64,000 bases of DNA from Uloborus plumipes (lineage: Eukaryota; Arthropoda; Arachnida; Araneae; Uloboridae). The translations under genes and the position numbers were made by a program. Location: positions 1-64,000 of the forward strand of contig JAXGGA010005535.1 of assembly GCA_038373865.1 (NCBI GenBank). Direction: 5' to 3'. This document shows, piece by piece, positions 47,348 to 60,730 of this stretch (the stretch's first letter is position 1; every line of letters begins with the position of its first letter). Below the pieces are notes generated by a model. It did no database searches. It was not told the origin of the DNA and saw nothing but the letters and a program-made list of their open reading frames with translations.

Positions 47348-47575
47348 CCTTTTAACTGTCAGGCTCGAGATAGTCTCGGGCACAGCTGGTTTTAGAAAAT
47401 GTCACGCCCGAGTATTACTCGGGGTATTTTTTTTTTTTGAGTGCATCGTATTGTTATACCCGAATATATATTGGGAGACGTTTATTACTTCTTCATCTCT
47501 TTGTGAAACCCGACTGTTTCTCGGGTTTGTTCTTGGAAAAGTGTTAAAAATCAAAATAACTTGACAGTTGAAGGG
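47348..47575. mobile_element. piggyBac-type MITE (228 bp) with internal CCCGAG hairpins
   Basis: TTAA flanks both ends (47344-47347, 47576-47579). The ends read CCTTTTAACTGTCAGG and the complement of CCCTTCAACTGTCAAG. TTAA targets and CCY starts are the piggyBac hallmark. The interior has four small hairpins, for example CCCGAGTATTACTCGGG and ACCCGACTGTTTCTCGGGT. No transposase. Confidence 0.85.
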
Positions 47576-47579
47576 TTAA

Positions 47580-50500
47580 TGTAAAATTCAACATTTTTTT
47601 TTTGTCAAAAGCAGTGACAAAAAGTCTTTAAAATGATTCCTTACTTAATAAATAAGTAAATAAATAAATAATAATAATAATAAATAAATAAACGTTGAGA
47701 AAAATACGTAATTAAGCCCAAAAATCCCAAATTTAGAAGAAATTTAGTAAAACTTTTATATTTTATCAAATTTAAGGTCATTCACGCACACAAAAAAATG
47801 TCAAGAGAATATACAGATAAAATTCCGATTTTTTTGTCAAAAGCAAACCATTCATAACATTTATACCTGATTCGAATATTTGAAAACTCCGGAAGGAATC
47901 CGATGAAAAAAAAATAGTAATACTAAATCTTATCAAAAATCAACTTATGCCTCAATATTTTAGGCGTGTTATATGTGAAAAAAGGAACTCAGAAATGTAT
48001 AGAATTTAAAATTTCATACTTATAGTTTCCTTCCTCCTTCAGAATAATCAATTTTCTCCTCTGAAACTAGGGAAAAACATAAAAGTCGAAGTTGTGACTG
48101 TAATAGGAAATCGGGTACTTATGCAATATTCGAAAGCTAGAGAAAAATATATATGTTCGATCCAAAAATACATCTGGTTGTTGAAAAGTATATGTTAGTG
48201 GAGGAGTTGAGGAAACATGTAGAGAAAATTCGGAATAAATCACGCATTATGCATACGTATGAATGTACAGTAAACCCTCAGACCGGATCCTATGAAACCG
48301 GACTTCGCTTAGTCCGGATAATCATTTAAATGTACATAATGTATAAGTAAAATGTTATTTATATTTTTGCATGCGGTAATTTGCAAAAATGTAATTTTCT
48401 CTATACACTTTCATATTTCAATCCCTTGATTTAAAAGTACAATATTTATGTTGCAGAGTCGTTTTTATTTTTATTTATTTCTTTATTTTATTTATTTAGT
48501 TTTTTTTTCTTTTTTGCTTGATGGGAAGAGCTGCAAACAATATTTTTGTATAAAAAATATTTTCGTGTGCTTGGATTCATATTATTAAGTCATTTGTTAT
48601 TCAGTTTGCTGGTTATTTAAAACCCTTTTTTTGCACCGAGAAAAAAAGAAATGAAAGAAATAAAAGATGATTTTTCTCTTACCCCAAAGAAAGAGCTTTC
48701 AACTGTTTTGTTTTTGATGAAAATTATTTATTTTCATGATTTTTTTCATTTTTTCCTTTTTATTTTGCGAACAGTTGAATTATTTTCCAATTAAAAAACC
48801 TATTTATTAGCCGCTTTTGTATTACAAACTTAACTTTATTTAGATATTCATTATTTTTTTACAAATTTAGATCCGAAATCAGTTGGTGCAGTTTTTATTT
48901 TTGTAATTCTGTCCTTTAATTTACCCCTTGTAAAATTATGCACTTAAATATTGTAAAAAATAGCTTAATTTAAAATGTTCTAAATAGAAAACTCATTAAG
49001 AGTTACAATTTACTGGAAAAAAAAATTCTAACAGTCTTAAGAAACCGAATTCAATATAAATTTATATCTAAAAAAATTCAATATAAATTCAGATCATTAT
49101 AAGTTTTTTTTTTCTGCATAATAGAAACTTATTTTGCTGTTTTTAACCTATTTTGAATATTATAAAAAGGTACGTTCGCCATATTTCGCAACCTTAGCTA
49201 ATTAAAAAATATTGATCTAATGTTACGAAATTCATGTTGCTGTACAATAAATAGGCTAGTTTAGTTTTAGATGGAATTTCTGCTGTATGTAAGAGTGATA
49301 TACCCTTGTAAGCATTATCTTCCTTGGAGATAATGCTGAATTATGATGTTAAAACAATATATGATAAATCTGAACATAAAACATTATAAATGTTCGCATA
49401 GATACAAACACGTGTGAACTTTTATTTATGTGACATTAAAATACTAATTACAGCCCGCTATATTTTTTAAAATACTATTATTTATTATTAAAAAAATAAA
49501 TACAACTCTTATAAATACACATCAATAGATTACAGGGACATTCAACAAGCTTTGAAATTTGTTTTAAGTGTTTTAGATAAATTTCTGAATTGTTTTTTCA
49601 AATCTATTGTGGAAAAAATTAATAAAATGGGTGATAGACAAATGAAATAATTTATTGCTTAAAGATACGTAAATGATGATCTGCTTTGATAAAGCAAACG
49701 GTAATGAATTGATATCTAATTGATAAATAATGAGCAATTATCGAGTGCCATATGGTGAAAGTCGTATAGCAATTCGAAGACGCTTCGCCAACATTTAGCA
49801 AGTGGTGAGGAGAAAGGAAAAGATGGTACTTCAGAAGGCTCTATCAATATAGAATACGTGGTAAATCACAGACCTCAGCTTAACCGAAAAAAAATTACGA
49901 CAGGAGCGCTAATTAACTAAGCTTATGAACGTGTCGTATACGATCACGTGCATTCTGTTTATTCGGAGCAGAAAACTGTCCGAAACTATTATTATAGTGT
50001 GGAATGCTGCGTATGTTGACATGTCTTTTTAGAGTAAAGAGGACAGGTACGGAGGTTTATGTGACACATTAAAGAAAATGTTAATTGAAGAAATTGAGTT
50101 AAAGAGTCTCTCACTGTTGTCTAACTTATTTTGCTAAAGAAAAACTTTATTTATAGGAAAGAGAAAAAAGAAACTTTGCTTTTTACCCATTGTCGAAATT
50201 TGCTCGCATAATAGAGTGAAATGTGTTTCGTAACTAAATGGATATATTGAGAAATGCTTGGTTAAAAAAAATGCTTTAACACAGATAGTAAAATTCCATA
50301 AATCAGATTTTAAATTTTAATTTTTTTGCTTGGGCTTCGACTTGTAAAACACTGTTTTAGGAAAAAACGCGGTTTCTTGCAAGCATATTTTTTTTCTCAC
50401 TACATCGATTTTTTTACGGTAGTGAATCTAATTTAGGTTTGCACGTAAGAACCCCAAATTAAATTTCTCAGGAGCTAATACGTAACCAGTATTTCGAAAA

Positions 50501-52905
50501 ACAGCTAATGGAATTGTCTGATCTTATTTTTTTATTGATTTGTTTGACCTTTGAAACTCGCTACTGTTTTGAAGTTTTATTTGAAGTAGCATTAATTCTG
50601 ATGATTCAGTAATTTTCTTAATTTTTTATAAGACACATAAGATCATGTTTTTGTGTTCAACAATTGTTGTTTCATCTTGGTTTGGAAAACTGTTCCCACT
50701 GGCCAACCTCTTACTTTAAACAACTATTTAGTTGCAATGTTTGAAAGTAATGATAATTACGGTCAGGGTGAATTTCTATCAGAAGAAATAAAGGAGTTTA
50801 GCTGGCGTAAGCTTTTATGAAAATTATGTAATAATTACAGTGCAAAAGACTTTCAAACATTGTGTTGGCTCAAGCACAACGATTCTCTTCTGTTCACAAA
50901 AATACATCATGATATTGCATTTAACGTCAAGTCGTGAATTTCGCTGATAGTAAGAATTCAAGTACCAAAATTGTATCAGTGAATTTTTCTCATTTTAAAA
51001 ATCTGTGTAAACTTTAAGATTTACATTAAGAGTTTCCTCAGAACTTAAAAGTTTAATGCAAGTGATAATTGTTTCACGTTCTTTTATTTTTTATTACGAA
51101 ATTCTTATTTTGTGAGTTTTCTGCTGCATGCTTGACTTTTGCACTACAGCAATATAATCGACCCAATCAGTATCGATTTGTTTCTTTCTTAAAACAAAGT
51201 TTGCATTTTTGTAAAAGAAAAAAAAGTACTTTCTATTTCATGCTTATTTTCAATTAATAATATGCTTCTATTTTGTTAAAATGAAAAAGCAAATAAATTA
51301 TCTTCTGAACCAAATAGAAATTAGCGTTTCGTGATTTGTATTTCAATAATTAAATGGAAATAGCTTTGTGTGATAAAGTTATAGCAGTTATTTTAGTGTG
51401 TTATCTGTAATTATTAAAATAAATATAAATACAAAGGCTAAATTAAAAAACTAAAACAAAGAAAATATTACTATGTGCATATTTAAAGGAGCTTATGATA
51501 TTTTATTTGTGTGAAAAAAGAAAATTGCAAATGTTGGTAAATATAATGAAATAATGGCTAACCCTTTTTTACACCGCTCCTCATATTAAGATGGATCTAG
51601 AAGTCCTAAACACATAAAAATTTAAATATATTTATTTTCTTTTTCTAGACAATAAGGGAAAAACGGGAAAGGAAATTATAAATCAAGAATTATTACTCAT
51701 CTATTTAAAGTTTCCATCTATTTTTTTAGAATCCCATTTCTGACTATTGGTCGTCAAATTTGCATCCCTTATTCTTTATAAAGAATGAAGGATCATATGT
51801 TTTGGAAGTATGGAGGTTTGATTCGTATTAATAATCATAACAGCGGGCGATAAGGATCCATCACACTGGTCGTAGAATGGACACCACTATCAGTGCTGTA
51901 ACACGACTAACTTTGGGTAGGGTTTTAACTACACATTTTTCGTGAAATCTATATGATCAATGAAATTCCTTTTTGTATATTCTATAAATATTTTTACAGC
52001 AAGTTACTTAAATAGGAGGATGTTAAAACATGAGCAAATGAAGAATGTGACGTGTTGTTAATAAAGAAAAAGGTATTTGATTTTTACATCCTATAACTTC
52101 AACCGAGTTAAATATTCGTTGTCTTTTTAATTATTTAGATAATAAATGAGTGTACTCATATACGCGCAATCGAAGTAATATTTCTTAAATTCATGTTTTT
52201 TTGACACAAGATATGTTAAATATATAGAGTTTGAAACTTTCTAATTTAAAGACTTTTGATGTTTTTGTTAGCTTTTGGTATTCGTAATCTGACGAAAAAC
52301 GCTGTATTGTTTTGTAGGATAGGATATTCTTAATAACTAGAATAGCAATTAATAAAGCAGATAAAGCGCTTAGTTTGTAAAGTAAGTCAATAATAACATT
52401 TCACTTTTTGAACTAAAGCGAAAAAAAAATAATGCAGTAGCATTAAGTTTTCTTGCCAAAAAAGAAAAAAGTACATTGAAACATTTTGGAATAGTTTGGA
52501 AAAAGTGTCGCAGGGTGTTGAACCTTAAAAACATACCCTTAAATACGGCCATGATCACTATTTTTTTGGAGTAATATGTTTTTTTTTCGGTGCAAATTTT
52601 TACGAAACATATCACACTTGTAGCCATTTCAAATTTTTCCCGGATGGTCAAAGGGTGTGTAGTCAATGCAGATTATACCCAAGAGCAACAAAACCCACAT
52701 CCACATTAGGTAAATACATTGATCTCATAAAACTAGGGGTTTTTGGAAAATGCTCCTTCTTGACCTACATAAACGACGGGCCTAACTTGTAGAACAAAAA
52801 TAAGTGTGTGCATTTAGATAAATTTAGCAGGCGAGCAACACTTAACAAGGGGGGGGGGGGACGATATCAAAAGCGATTGATAAGTAACATATCCTATCAC
52901 TTGCA
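47580..52905. other. AT-rich stretch, little recognised
   Basis: (TAAA)n/(TAA)n tract at about 47640-47695. A solo pogo/Tigger-like end, TACAGTAAACCCTCAGACCGG with CTTAGTCCGGATAATC, lies at 48268-48328. No exons were recognised on either strand. Confidence 0.45.
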
Positions 52906-53126
52906 TTACACCGCCAACTCGGCTATTTCGATCCATGGACTGCAGTTTCGTGCTTATTATGCACTCATCAGCATGGAATACGAAAGTATCCGAGTTGGAG
53001 GCAAAAATCCTCTTATAGAGCAAATTTTTGCCTCCAACTCTTCTACTTCCGTAAACCATGCTGATGAGTGTATAGTAAGCACGAAACTGCAGTTCATGGA
53101 TCGAAATAGCCTAGTTGGCGGTGTAA
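52906..53126. mobile_element. Long hairpin (103-bp arms, 15-bp loop)
   Basis: Arms 52906-53008 and 53024-53126 are inverted copies with about ten differences, starting TTACACCGCCAACTCGG and passing through GAACTGCAGTTTCGTGCTTA-like sequence and CTCATCAGCATGG. The frames on both strands over it (135 and 81 codons) come from this symmetry. Confidence 0.85.
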
Positions 53127-56100
53127 GGCCAGTTCCTGCCTTAGCCCTTGCTTACGGGCGGTTACTCACTGCTTTATATCCTATCACATTTGAAGATTTA
53201 AATAGTCGAGTCTGATTTCATTACTATCAGCAATAAAAGAAAAAATATATGCAATTTAAATTCCATATTAAATTTTAAAAAGAAGTTAGCTTTTTACATT
53301 TTCTTTCTAATTCATTTTGCAGATCTTCGATTTGGAACAAAAGATGAACTCGATAAATAAATGCGTGACATTTGAAGTTTCAAGGAAAGATGAAGCGTCA
53401 CTCAGTAAAAATAAATAAACATAACATAAATAAATCATTAAGTTTCAATAGAACAGGAGCAACGTTTCCAATTTGTCTAACAAGATTTTCCTTCCGAAAA
53501 GGAAAAGGTATGCAGTGATATTTTCTGTTATTCACCAATTCATAGAAGTAAGTATTAACTTTGCAAAACATGTGCTGCTGTTACTAGGAAACACGTTTCT
53601 TCAAAATTAAAAATAATAAAGTTTCTTTTGAGGGAAAATCGTGTAAAAATTTCGTTTTAGTTTAAATAAAACACGAAACATGAAAAGTCTTCTAATTTCA
53701 TTTCATTTTTAGTTACAAACAAGTGAAACACAACAGTGGAGTGATGTGTTTCACAGCGAATGCTAATTTTTTCTCGTGACTAGCGACTCTTAAATATCTA
53801 CGTGTTTTGAATTAAAAGTTCAAACTTATTTTGTTTACTGCTCTGTCAGAGAAAATAGCTCATATTAAAGTCCTCTTTATTGCTCGGATTAAAAAACAAA
53901 TTTCAAGTAGAGCTTGAAGTTCTACCAGAATTAACCCCTTCATTCGGAATTATGAAATAGTTAACCAAAAATGTTTTATTTAGTACACAAAGTACTATGG
54001 CTAAGAGCATCTCACAAACAAAATTTCAAGCTTGTGAGTAAAAAATTAAAAGAGTTATGACGTGTCCAATTTTCCAGATACATATTTTGAAATTAATATT
54101 TCAGCAAAAAAATATGAAACATCACACAAACTTTATCGTAAAATATTCTCCAAACAATAACAAAACATAATATAAGCATTTGAAACGATAAATAAAAGAT
54201 TATATATTTTTTAAAAAATCAGAAAAAAAGGTCGCCTTTGCGACAAAAATCTATCGTTGGCAAAACGAGTCAAATCCCATCTTCCAATCCATATTTTGGA
54301 ATGTTGCCAATTCCAAAACTAGAAATTTTTGCACAGATGATAATATACAGAATGTCAAGAGTAAACTACAAAAAAAATCAAGTAATTTAATCAATTATTA
54401 AATGATTAGTAGCTGTTCAAAGATTATGTCCGGTACACCGGACACCAGATCAAACAAGGGAGATTTTCAACTTGTAATCATCCGTTTTTTTAGCTTCTTA
54501 TGTGGTTTACGCTTTTAGTTAATACACAATATATTTTAAGATTCGACCAAGAACTAATAAAGGCAGTAAAATGTTTTACGAAATGTAATATTAAATATTA
54601 TGGAAAACCTATTAATCAATGAGAATTTCCTGAAAACTATTAGGAGTTAGGTTTTCAAGCAAGTTCTTATTACATGTATCCAACGAGCAATATTTAAAAT
54701 GTTTCTCATTTAATCTGAAATAGATGTACAAATGTAAGAGAAAAATGTAGAACTAAGCCGAGAATTTTCTTCAATCTTTATTTCGCTAAACTTCAATGTT
54801 GAATATAGGGTAAACTTCCAGTAATTGACCATTTAGTGGAAGTTTCTACAAGTTTATTGAGTTCTCTTGATAATTGTTACGGTTTCAATGTTAAAAATAA
54901 TCATTACTCCTTCTCGCCTCACCACTTATTTTTAATCCTTAAAACAGCAGATTTAAAATAATCAAATTTAAAAAAAAAAAAAACGTTCTTTTTAGAACGT
55001 ATATATAAAAATTCTTTTAAATATACTTTATTCAACGCACATCTGAAGCGACTGAATTGGAGTTCCCGCTCAGAGGTTAAAAAATTTTAACCTTATTTTA
55101 AACTGGGCAAGAATAGGTACGAAATAACTGTTTAAAGTAAAAAATGGAACTTAAGAATTAATTTCGAACACATTTTTGTTACAATTACTTTTTTTTTTTT
55201 TTTTTTTCAAATTTGCTTTTAGAGGGAAATTAAATCTGTAGCTTTTTTATGTTTTTCCAACTTTTATTGTAATTAATTTATTTAATTCAAAATATTTTGA
55301 CTTTCTTTTGGTTTCAACCAATGTCTTGTTTCTTGTCTATAAAAATTTATTTATCAATTATTACTTTACTTTTACAGAGAAATAGCTTTAAAATAGAAGT
55401 TAAGATTATATAGGAAGGTTTTAAACGAAATATTTATTACAGTGAGATTATTTTAACACATAAAAGCCGGAGACAATATTTGGAGCTCAAAGGTAAGATT
55501 TTTTTTTCAATTTGTGTGTAATCGAAGCGTTGCATTTTGATGTCGGAAGGAGACTTTTAAATCTTTCATTTAAAGTGACCGAAAAGGTTAACCTTAAGTT
55601 GTCCATAGATATGCAAAGTAAATATATTTTTTTTCCTTCAATCTACTCATTAACATTCATTTTCTTATTCATCATTGGCATATTTTTACCCCAAAGATGT
55701 TTAAAAATGTCTTTTTTTTTTTTTTTCAAAAAAGTTTCCAACACGATGCAAGTCCATTTCGGAAAAAAAGAAATGTTTTACAACGCAAAAAACCAACTCA
55801 ATTTAGTAACAAAAATAGTTTCTGCCAATTGATGGCGCATTTTACAAAGTGGCTGCGCTTTCAACTTATCTTCTTTAATTTTAAATTTAAGTAATCAAAT
55901 GCTCAAACTAAATTCAAAACGTCTTCTTTAAACAATAGTCTTAACAAACAAATATTTCAATAAAACTATATTTTAATAAGGTATGCGCATTTTATAGATA
56001 TTTTTTTTATGTCAAATGTACCTCATTAAAATATACCACCATTAATTCTTTTGGAGGAGCAAAATTACCTCAAAGTCATTTACACTCAAAACATGACCTG

Positions 56101-56178
56101 AAATAACAACGAAGGAATAAATTGTGTGCATTAAAAATAAATTTTTTATCTTCGTCATGAATATAGTTTGACTCAACC
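53127..56178. other. AT-rich stretch with no recognised feature
   Basis: Only a small GTCCGGTACACCGGAC palindrome (54428-54443) stands out. A plus frame of 106 codons at 55512-55832 is Phe/Lys-rich and not convincing. Confidence 0.45.
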
Positions 56179-56347
56179 AGGCCTGCCATTTCGAACTTTC
56201 CTAGGGGGGAGAGGTAGAGCAAAGAGTGTAGATATAGTGTAAATAATACAAAAAACACGCTTATTTTCAAATAAATACATTGATTTCACAAATTCGGGGG
56301 GGGGGGGCAACCCCCCCCCCTTCCCGACAACCCTAAAGGACGAGTCT
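56179..56347. mobile_element. hAT-like MITE related to 16501-16666 and 18891-21053
   Basis: It begins CAGGCCTGCCATTTCG and ends AAGGACGAGTCTG. Flanking GACTCAAC and CACCCAAC agree at six of eight positions, an aged 8-bp duplication. The interior has facing G- and C-runs. Confidence 0.65.
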
Positions 56348-57795
56348 GCACCCAACATATTAAATTTAAGAACAAAAAATTTTTTCCGGATTAATCGTGT
56401 ACTGTTTGTCCTTGAAAGCAGCGCCTAGCACTCGCGAACCATTCCATTTAAAAAAGGTGTGATGGGTTGCGGGTGAACTTTCCAAAGTTTTCAATTCAAA
56501 ACTTGAATTTTCTATCCTTTTGACACATTCCACTAAACTATGTATTTGAAATAAGCATGGTTCTACGATGCTTGATAAGGCTCAAAATGCTTCTTATTAT
56601 TCTTCCCCGCATTGTTATCTTCCTTATCACCGCTATTTTAGTATAATGAGAGAAGACCTAAAGCATGCGTAAATATTCGAAAGGTTTTACCCAAGAAAAT
56701 CAGACAGTGTATCACCTTAGAATTTTCCTTCCGTTGGTATATATTCCCTGATTTGAGCATTTCTACCACTCTTCATATTGCACAACTTCATCATTTTACT
56801 AATTATACTTCAGCTGTTCTTAAACGAGTAAATATTATTAAAATAAATTAAATTTAACTTGTCTTTCAAAAGGCTAAGAACAGTTTTTGCTGCAACATGA
56901 CCAACCGTACAAGAAATCACGACTAATGGAAGATTAATTAGAAAACCTAATTTATTCATTACTACATTACGTAATTAAGTTTTTAACTGCTTTCTCTTTA
57001 GAAAATTGAAGTATAAAAAAATTATTTTACAAAATTATATACTTTTAGTTCAAAAGATATTTTTTCCATTATCATTGATATTTTGGGACCCTTTTCTTTG
57101 AAATGTTTTTTTCTAAAAATGATAGTTTTTTTTTTCATGTTTTTTTCTCGTTGAAAATACAAAAGTCACAGAGGACATATGTTCAATGAAAAGATTTTAA
57201 ATTGTCAATGACAGATTGATGGATTTTTATCTATCAACAAAAGGGAATTGAAGTTTCGCAGTTTTACAAATTTATGATAAAGAATACTTAATTTATTACA
57301 GCACATTGATTTTACTCGATGCAAACCTACAGTATTATTCTAAGAAAAATTATTACTTAATTTTACTTTTACCCATCTCGCTATCAGGAACGCGGTTACT
57401 CGCTTTTTCCTGCGAATATTTGGAGATTCAGATAAATTTATACTTTCCTTTTCTTAAAAGTCACAACTGCGTTTAACATTCATTCTTATATCGCAATACT
57501 CCAGCGATGTTTTTCGATATAAATCGAGCTGTCAAAAGTTTTTTGTATATTTTATGATGTAAAATCAAAAGTAGATTAATTAAGGCTTGCATCACTATTA
57601 AATAAATAAAATAAAATCAGAAACTGGGCATAAATTTACTAGCGATTTCTTTAGTTCCAATATCTTGTGTTGAGCAATTTGTTTTTATTTCATAGCTTTA
57701 TTTTACAACACTTAAATCTTTCGCTAAAGAAAAAAGAAAAAAGTTGGTAAAACAGTAATCATAGTACAATACATTCAATCTTACAAGAAAAGAAT
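56348..57795. other. AT-rich stretch with no recognised feature
   Basis: No element or coding signature was found; it contains AATAAA-type signals for the candidate frame on the minus strand. Confidence 0.45.
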
Positions 57796-58278
57796 TTAGC
57801 TAGTTTTGTGTAGATTTAGTGAAAGCAAACTGAGACCCGTGCACTGAGCGTTAGCTTTTGAAATAAGGGGGTCTACAAACTCACTATCATTGTATCTTTT
57901 CACCGTTGAAACAAGATGATTTCGTATATTACTGCACGAATGCTCAGTTAAACTACGACTGTGTTGAACACATGCCTCCATTTGTAAATAATCAGCTATA
58001 TTACCGCAGTCTGATATCGCACAGAATATTCCGATACAGTCGGGGTACAGTTTTCTGACAGAAAGCGTGTGTAAAATAATTGAATGGCTTGGGAGATAAA
58101 GGGGATATGTGACAAAACAGAAATTGCGAGTAATTAAAGTTCGAAGTTCTACTGTTGCAGTTGTTACAGCTTTTTTATTTTCTGGTTTTGCCGTTAGTGT
58201 GCGTATGAAATTGGTCTTATGACGTCTACTTTTTGATGTACCAAGTTTTATTTGCTTACCTATACGTACATCCGTTGC
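57796..58278 (-). CDS. Unidentified 160-codon stop-free frame, possible gene or pseudogene
   Basis: From a TAA at 58279-58281 (minus sense) to a TAA at 57796-57798 there are 160 codons without a stop. The N-terminal part is basic (GKQIKLGTSKSRRHKTNFIR), followed by AVTTATVELRTLITRN, a Cys-containing middle (DCIGIFCAISDCGN) and the C-terminus ISKANAQCTGLSLLS. The first in-frame ATG is late, at 57979-57981. Just upstream, in another frame, an ATG at 58335-58337 opens MDSEDEGAMLHQKKLWKNG and runs to a TAG at 58260-58262. The two frames overlap at 58263-58278, so one indel there could have separated one reading frame into two. AATAAA-type signals occur within about 150 bp downstream. I recognise no family. 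In DNA this AT-rich a run of this length has a modest chance of arising at random, so this may be a retrocopy, a pseudogene or nothing. Confidence 0.3.
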   Translation of the reverse strand, partial: ATDVRIGKQIKLGTSKSRRHKTNFIRTLTAKPENKKAVTTATVELRTLITRNFCFVTYPLYLPSHSIILHTLSVRKLYPDCIGIFCAISDCGNIADYLQMEACVQHSRSLTEHSCSNIRNHLVSTVKRYNDSEFVDPLISKANAQCTGLSLLSLNLHKTS

Positions 58279-59015
58279 TTACCATTTTTCCAGAGTTTTT
58301 TTTGATGTAACATAGCCCCTTCATCCTCCGAGTCCATCAATTGTAGGAGCTAGCCGAAGTTGCAGCCTCTAACGTCACTGCCACAGCTGTACAAGAGAGT
58401 ACTTTGAAGATGTCAACTGTTCGATACTACCTTGGATAGCAACACTATTTATGCAATCCACCTCATGCACTGAGTATCTTTTTTTAAACTTTAATTTTGG
58501 TTATTATATTTTCATATTTAAAAAAGAAATAGTATCAGTTGATTACAATAAGTCTTTACCACATATGGCAAAATGTTTCAGCTTTGTACTGAGTTTTAAA
58601 ACAATATCAACAACAACACAGCTGTAATATTTAATCCAAAAATTAGTCCCCATTCGCATAAAAGCTTTTCTATGTTGTTGGCTAACAGTATTTATTTAAG
58701 TGCTAAATGAGCCGAGAAAAAGAGATTTAATTACATTTCTGGTGAAAGCAAAAATTAAGAAAAACATTTTTTCCAGCCGCGACATAAACGTCATCCGGAA
58801 ATAAGACTGCGAACATCATCTTCTGAAAAGAAGTTCTTTTCGTACGTTTGTCATGTTTACTGAACTTAAATTTAGTAATGGAAATATTTTGTAAGAGAAA
58901 AACATGTTTTTACTTTATCATTTCTATGGAAGTAAACTGAACAAACAAATTTAAATGATACAAACCGAGAAATATTTATCATTGTTTTGTAGTTTAACGA
59001 TTGCAGTTCGTAATT

Positions 59016-59265
59016 CTGTACCTAAGAACCAAACTAACTTTTAAGTCCATTTTCGTCACGTTTCAGTAGAGGGCGAAAACGATTGTCGGATAAATGCAAG
59101 GGATTGGACTTGCGCTCTTTCCACGCTGCTAAATAATTGTGAAGGAGTTTCTTTTCTATAATAACGTTCTCATGGGTCGATGTGGAATAAGATTCTACAT
59201 ACAATAAGGCAAAAAAATGAAAATCGCCATTTTTGGACTTACGTCGGTCTGGTTCCGAGGTACAG
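59016..59265. mobile_element. MITE with CTGTACC ends (copy 2, 250 bp)
   Basis: It runs from CTGTACCTAAGAACC to GGTTCCGAGGTACAG and is flanked by AATT on both sides (59012-59015, 59266-59269). In inverted alignment it matches 12456-12703, sharing TAGAATCTTATTCTACAT-like and AATAATTGTGAAGGA-like interior sequence. Confidence 0.8.
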
Positions 59266-59605
59266 AATTTACGTTTTGACGAATGAGGATCTGTATTGCT
59301 TAAAGGAATTATGTTAAACTGGTAATATAAATTGTAATTCAACTTTTAAAAAAATGGGGTCTAGAATATCTAATAGAAGAGAATTTCAAATTGAAATTTT
59401 TAAAAATTTCAATGCCCTTTTGTCTCTAATAACCCCGTGTGGAGTAATAATAGACTAAAGCTGCAACTCTCCATATATAGCAATGTAAAATCATGTGAAA
59501 AAATGAGAGACATCTGCAAACCATTCTGAATCAGTCAATATTTTTTAATTTTTTATATTTTCATAAGTTAAATAAATATTTTTTCTCAAAAATTAATGTT
59601 CACAA

Positions 59606-59868
59606 ATGAAGGGGCAAGTGGATGAAGGTGATATGTGACATGGGAATTTCGCCGATTTATATAAATTCAAATTAGTGTGTGTTCAATTGTGTTAATTCAC
59701 ATACATCGTTGAAGGGGCAAGTGAATAAAGGTGATAAGTGACATTTTTTTTAGTTTCAAGAAAAGCTTTCAAAAAAAAAAACTTTTCACCTTCATTCATG
59801 GTAATAAGTAAGCATTTCCAAAATTGTCCACTTTTATCCACTTGCCCCTTCAAATGTGTTCGCGAAAT
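59606..59868. repeat. Repeat with GAAGGGGCAAGTG units, two direct and one inverted
   Basis: GAAGGGGCAAGTGGATGAAG near 59608, a second copy near 59711, and the complement CTTGCCCCTTC near 59838-59851. Probably a decayed foldback element; precise ends unclear. Confidence 0.5.
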
Positions 59869-60242
59869 TTATTTCTTTTCTACTAGGTCCTAAATAATAT
59901 AATATTAGACTTAATGTCAGTAGTAAATAATGTACGTAACATAGGAATTGACTAAAAAACATCTATATAATTTTAAAAGTGGCCAGAAAATATTTTAAAA
60001 GTTATCTGCATTATAGTCCAAAATATGTTAAAAAAAGTATCTTTAAAGAGAGCCAAGTGTTATTAGGGATGATATGGGGGGAAATAAGAGACTGGCCTAC
60101 AACCTGTAAATAAAGAAGGTTTTCAAGATTTCAAAAATAGTACATCGATAGTCATAATCTTGGTCGGAAGTTTACACATTAAGAACCCCCAAACACCTTA
60201 CCAACAAAATAAAATTCACAAAAAACGTAAAAAAATATTTTT

Positions 60243-60661
60243 GAAAAAAAAAAAAAAATAGAACCGACTTCAGTTGGAAATTGCTCTAAAAAGTAAAAAA
60301 TAATTTTTTTCTTTGAACACCATCGAAACTACTTTTAAACATAAGTTTTGAAGTCGGCGCAAAAACGATAGGTAAAATGATATTTAACTATATTTTGCCA
60401 ATATTTTTTCAAAGAAACCATTGAAATTAAAAGCAGAATATTTGTAGCATTACACGAATGTGTGGTAATCAATGAAATGAATCCATTAAAATTTATATTT
60501 ATAGTTGAATTGTAGTTGCGTATGATTCTATTCATTATTTTTGCGCCGACTTCAAAACTTATGTTTAAAAGTAGTTTCGATGGTGTTCAAAGAAAAAAAA
60601 AATATTTTTTACTTTTTAGAGCAATTTCCAACTGAAGTCGGTTCTATTTTTTTTTTTTTTC
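60243..60661. mobile_element. Foldback element with arms of about 124 bp
   Basis: Arms 60243-60365 and 60537-60661 are nearly exact complements (AGAACCGACTTCAGTTGGAA, CATCGAAACTACTTTTAAAC, GAAGTCGGCGCAAAAA), separated by about 171 bp. Confidence 0.85.
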
Positions 60662-60730
60662 AATAATATTTTATTTCATTCTTTTTAGTGTAAATGCACT
60701 TAAAATAATCAAAATATAGTTAAAAAACTA

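Noticed and set aside
52808..53215. 135-codon plus-strand frame
   Set aside because: It spans the 221-bp hairpin; both strands are open because of the inverted repeat symmetry.
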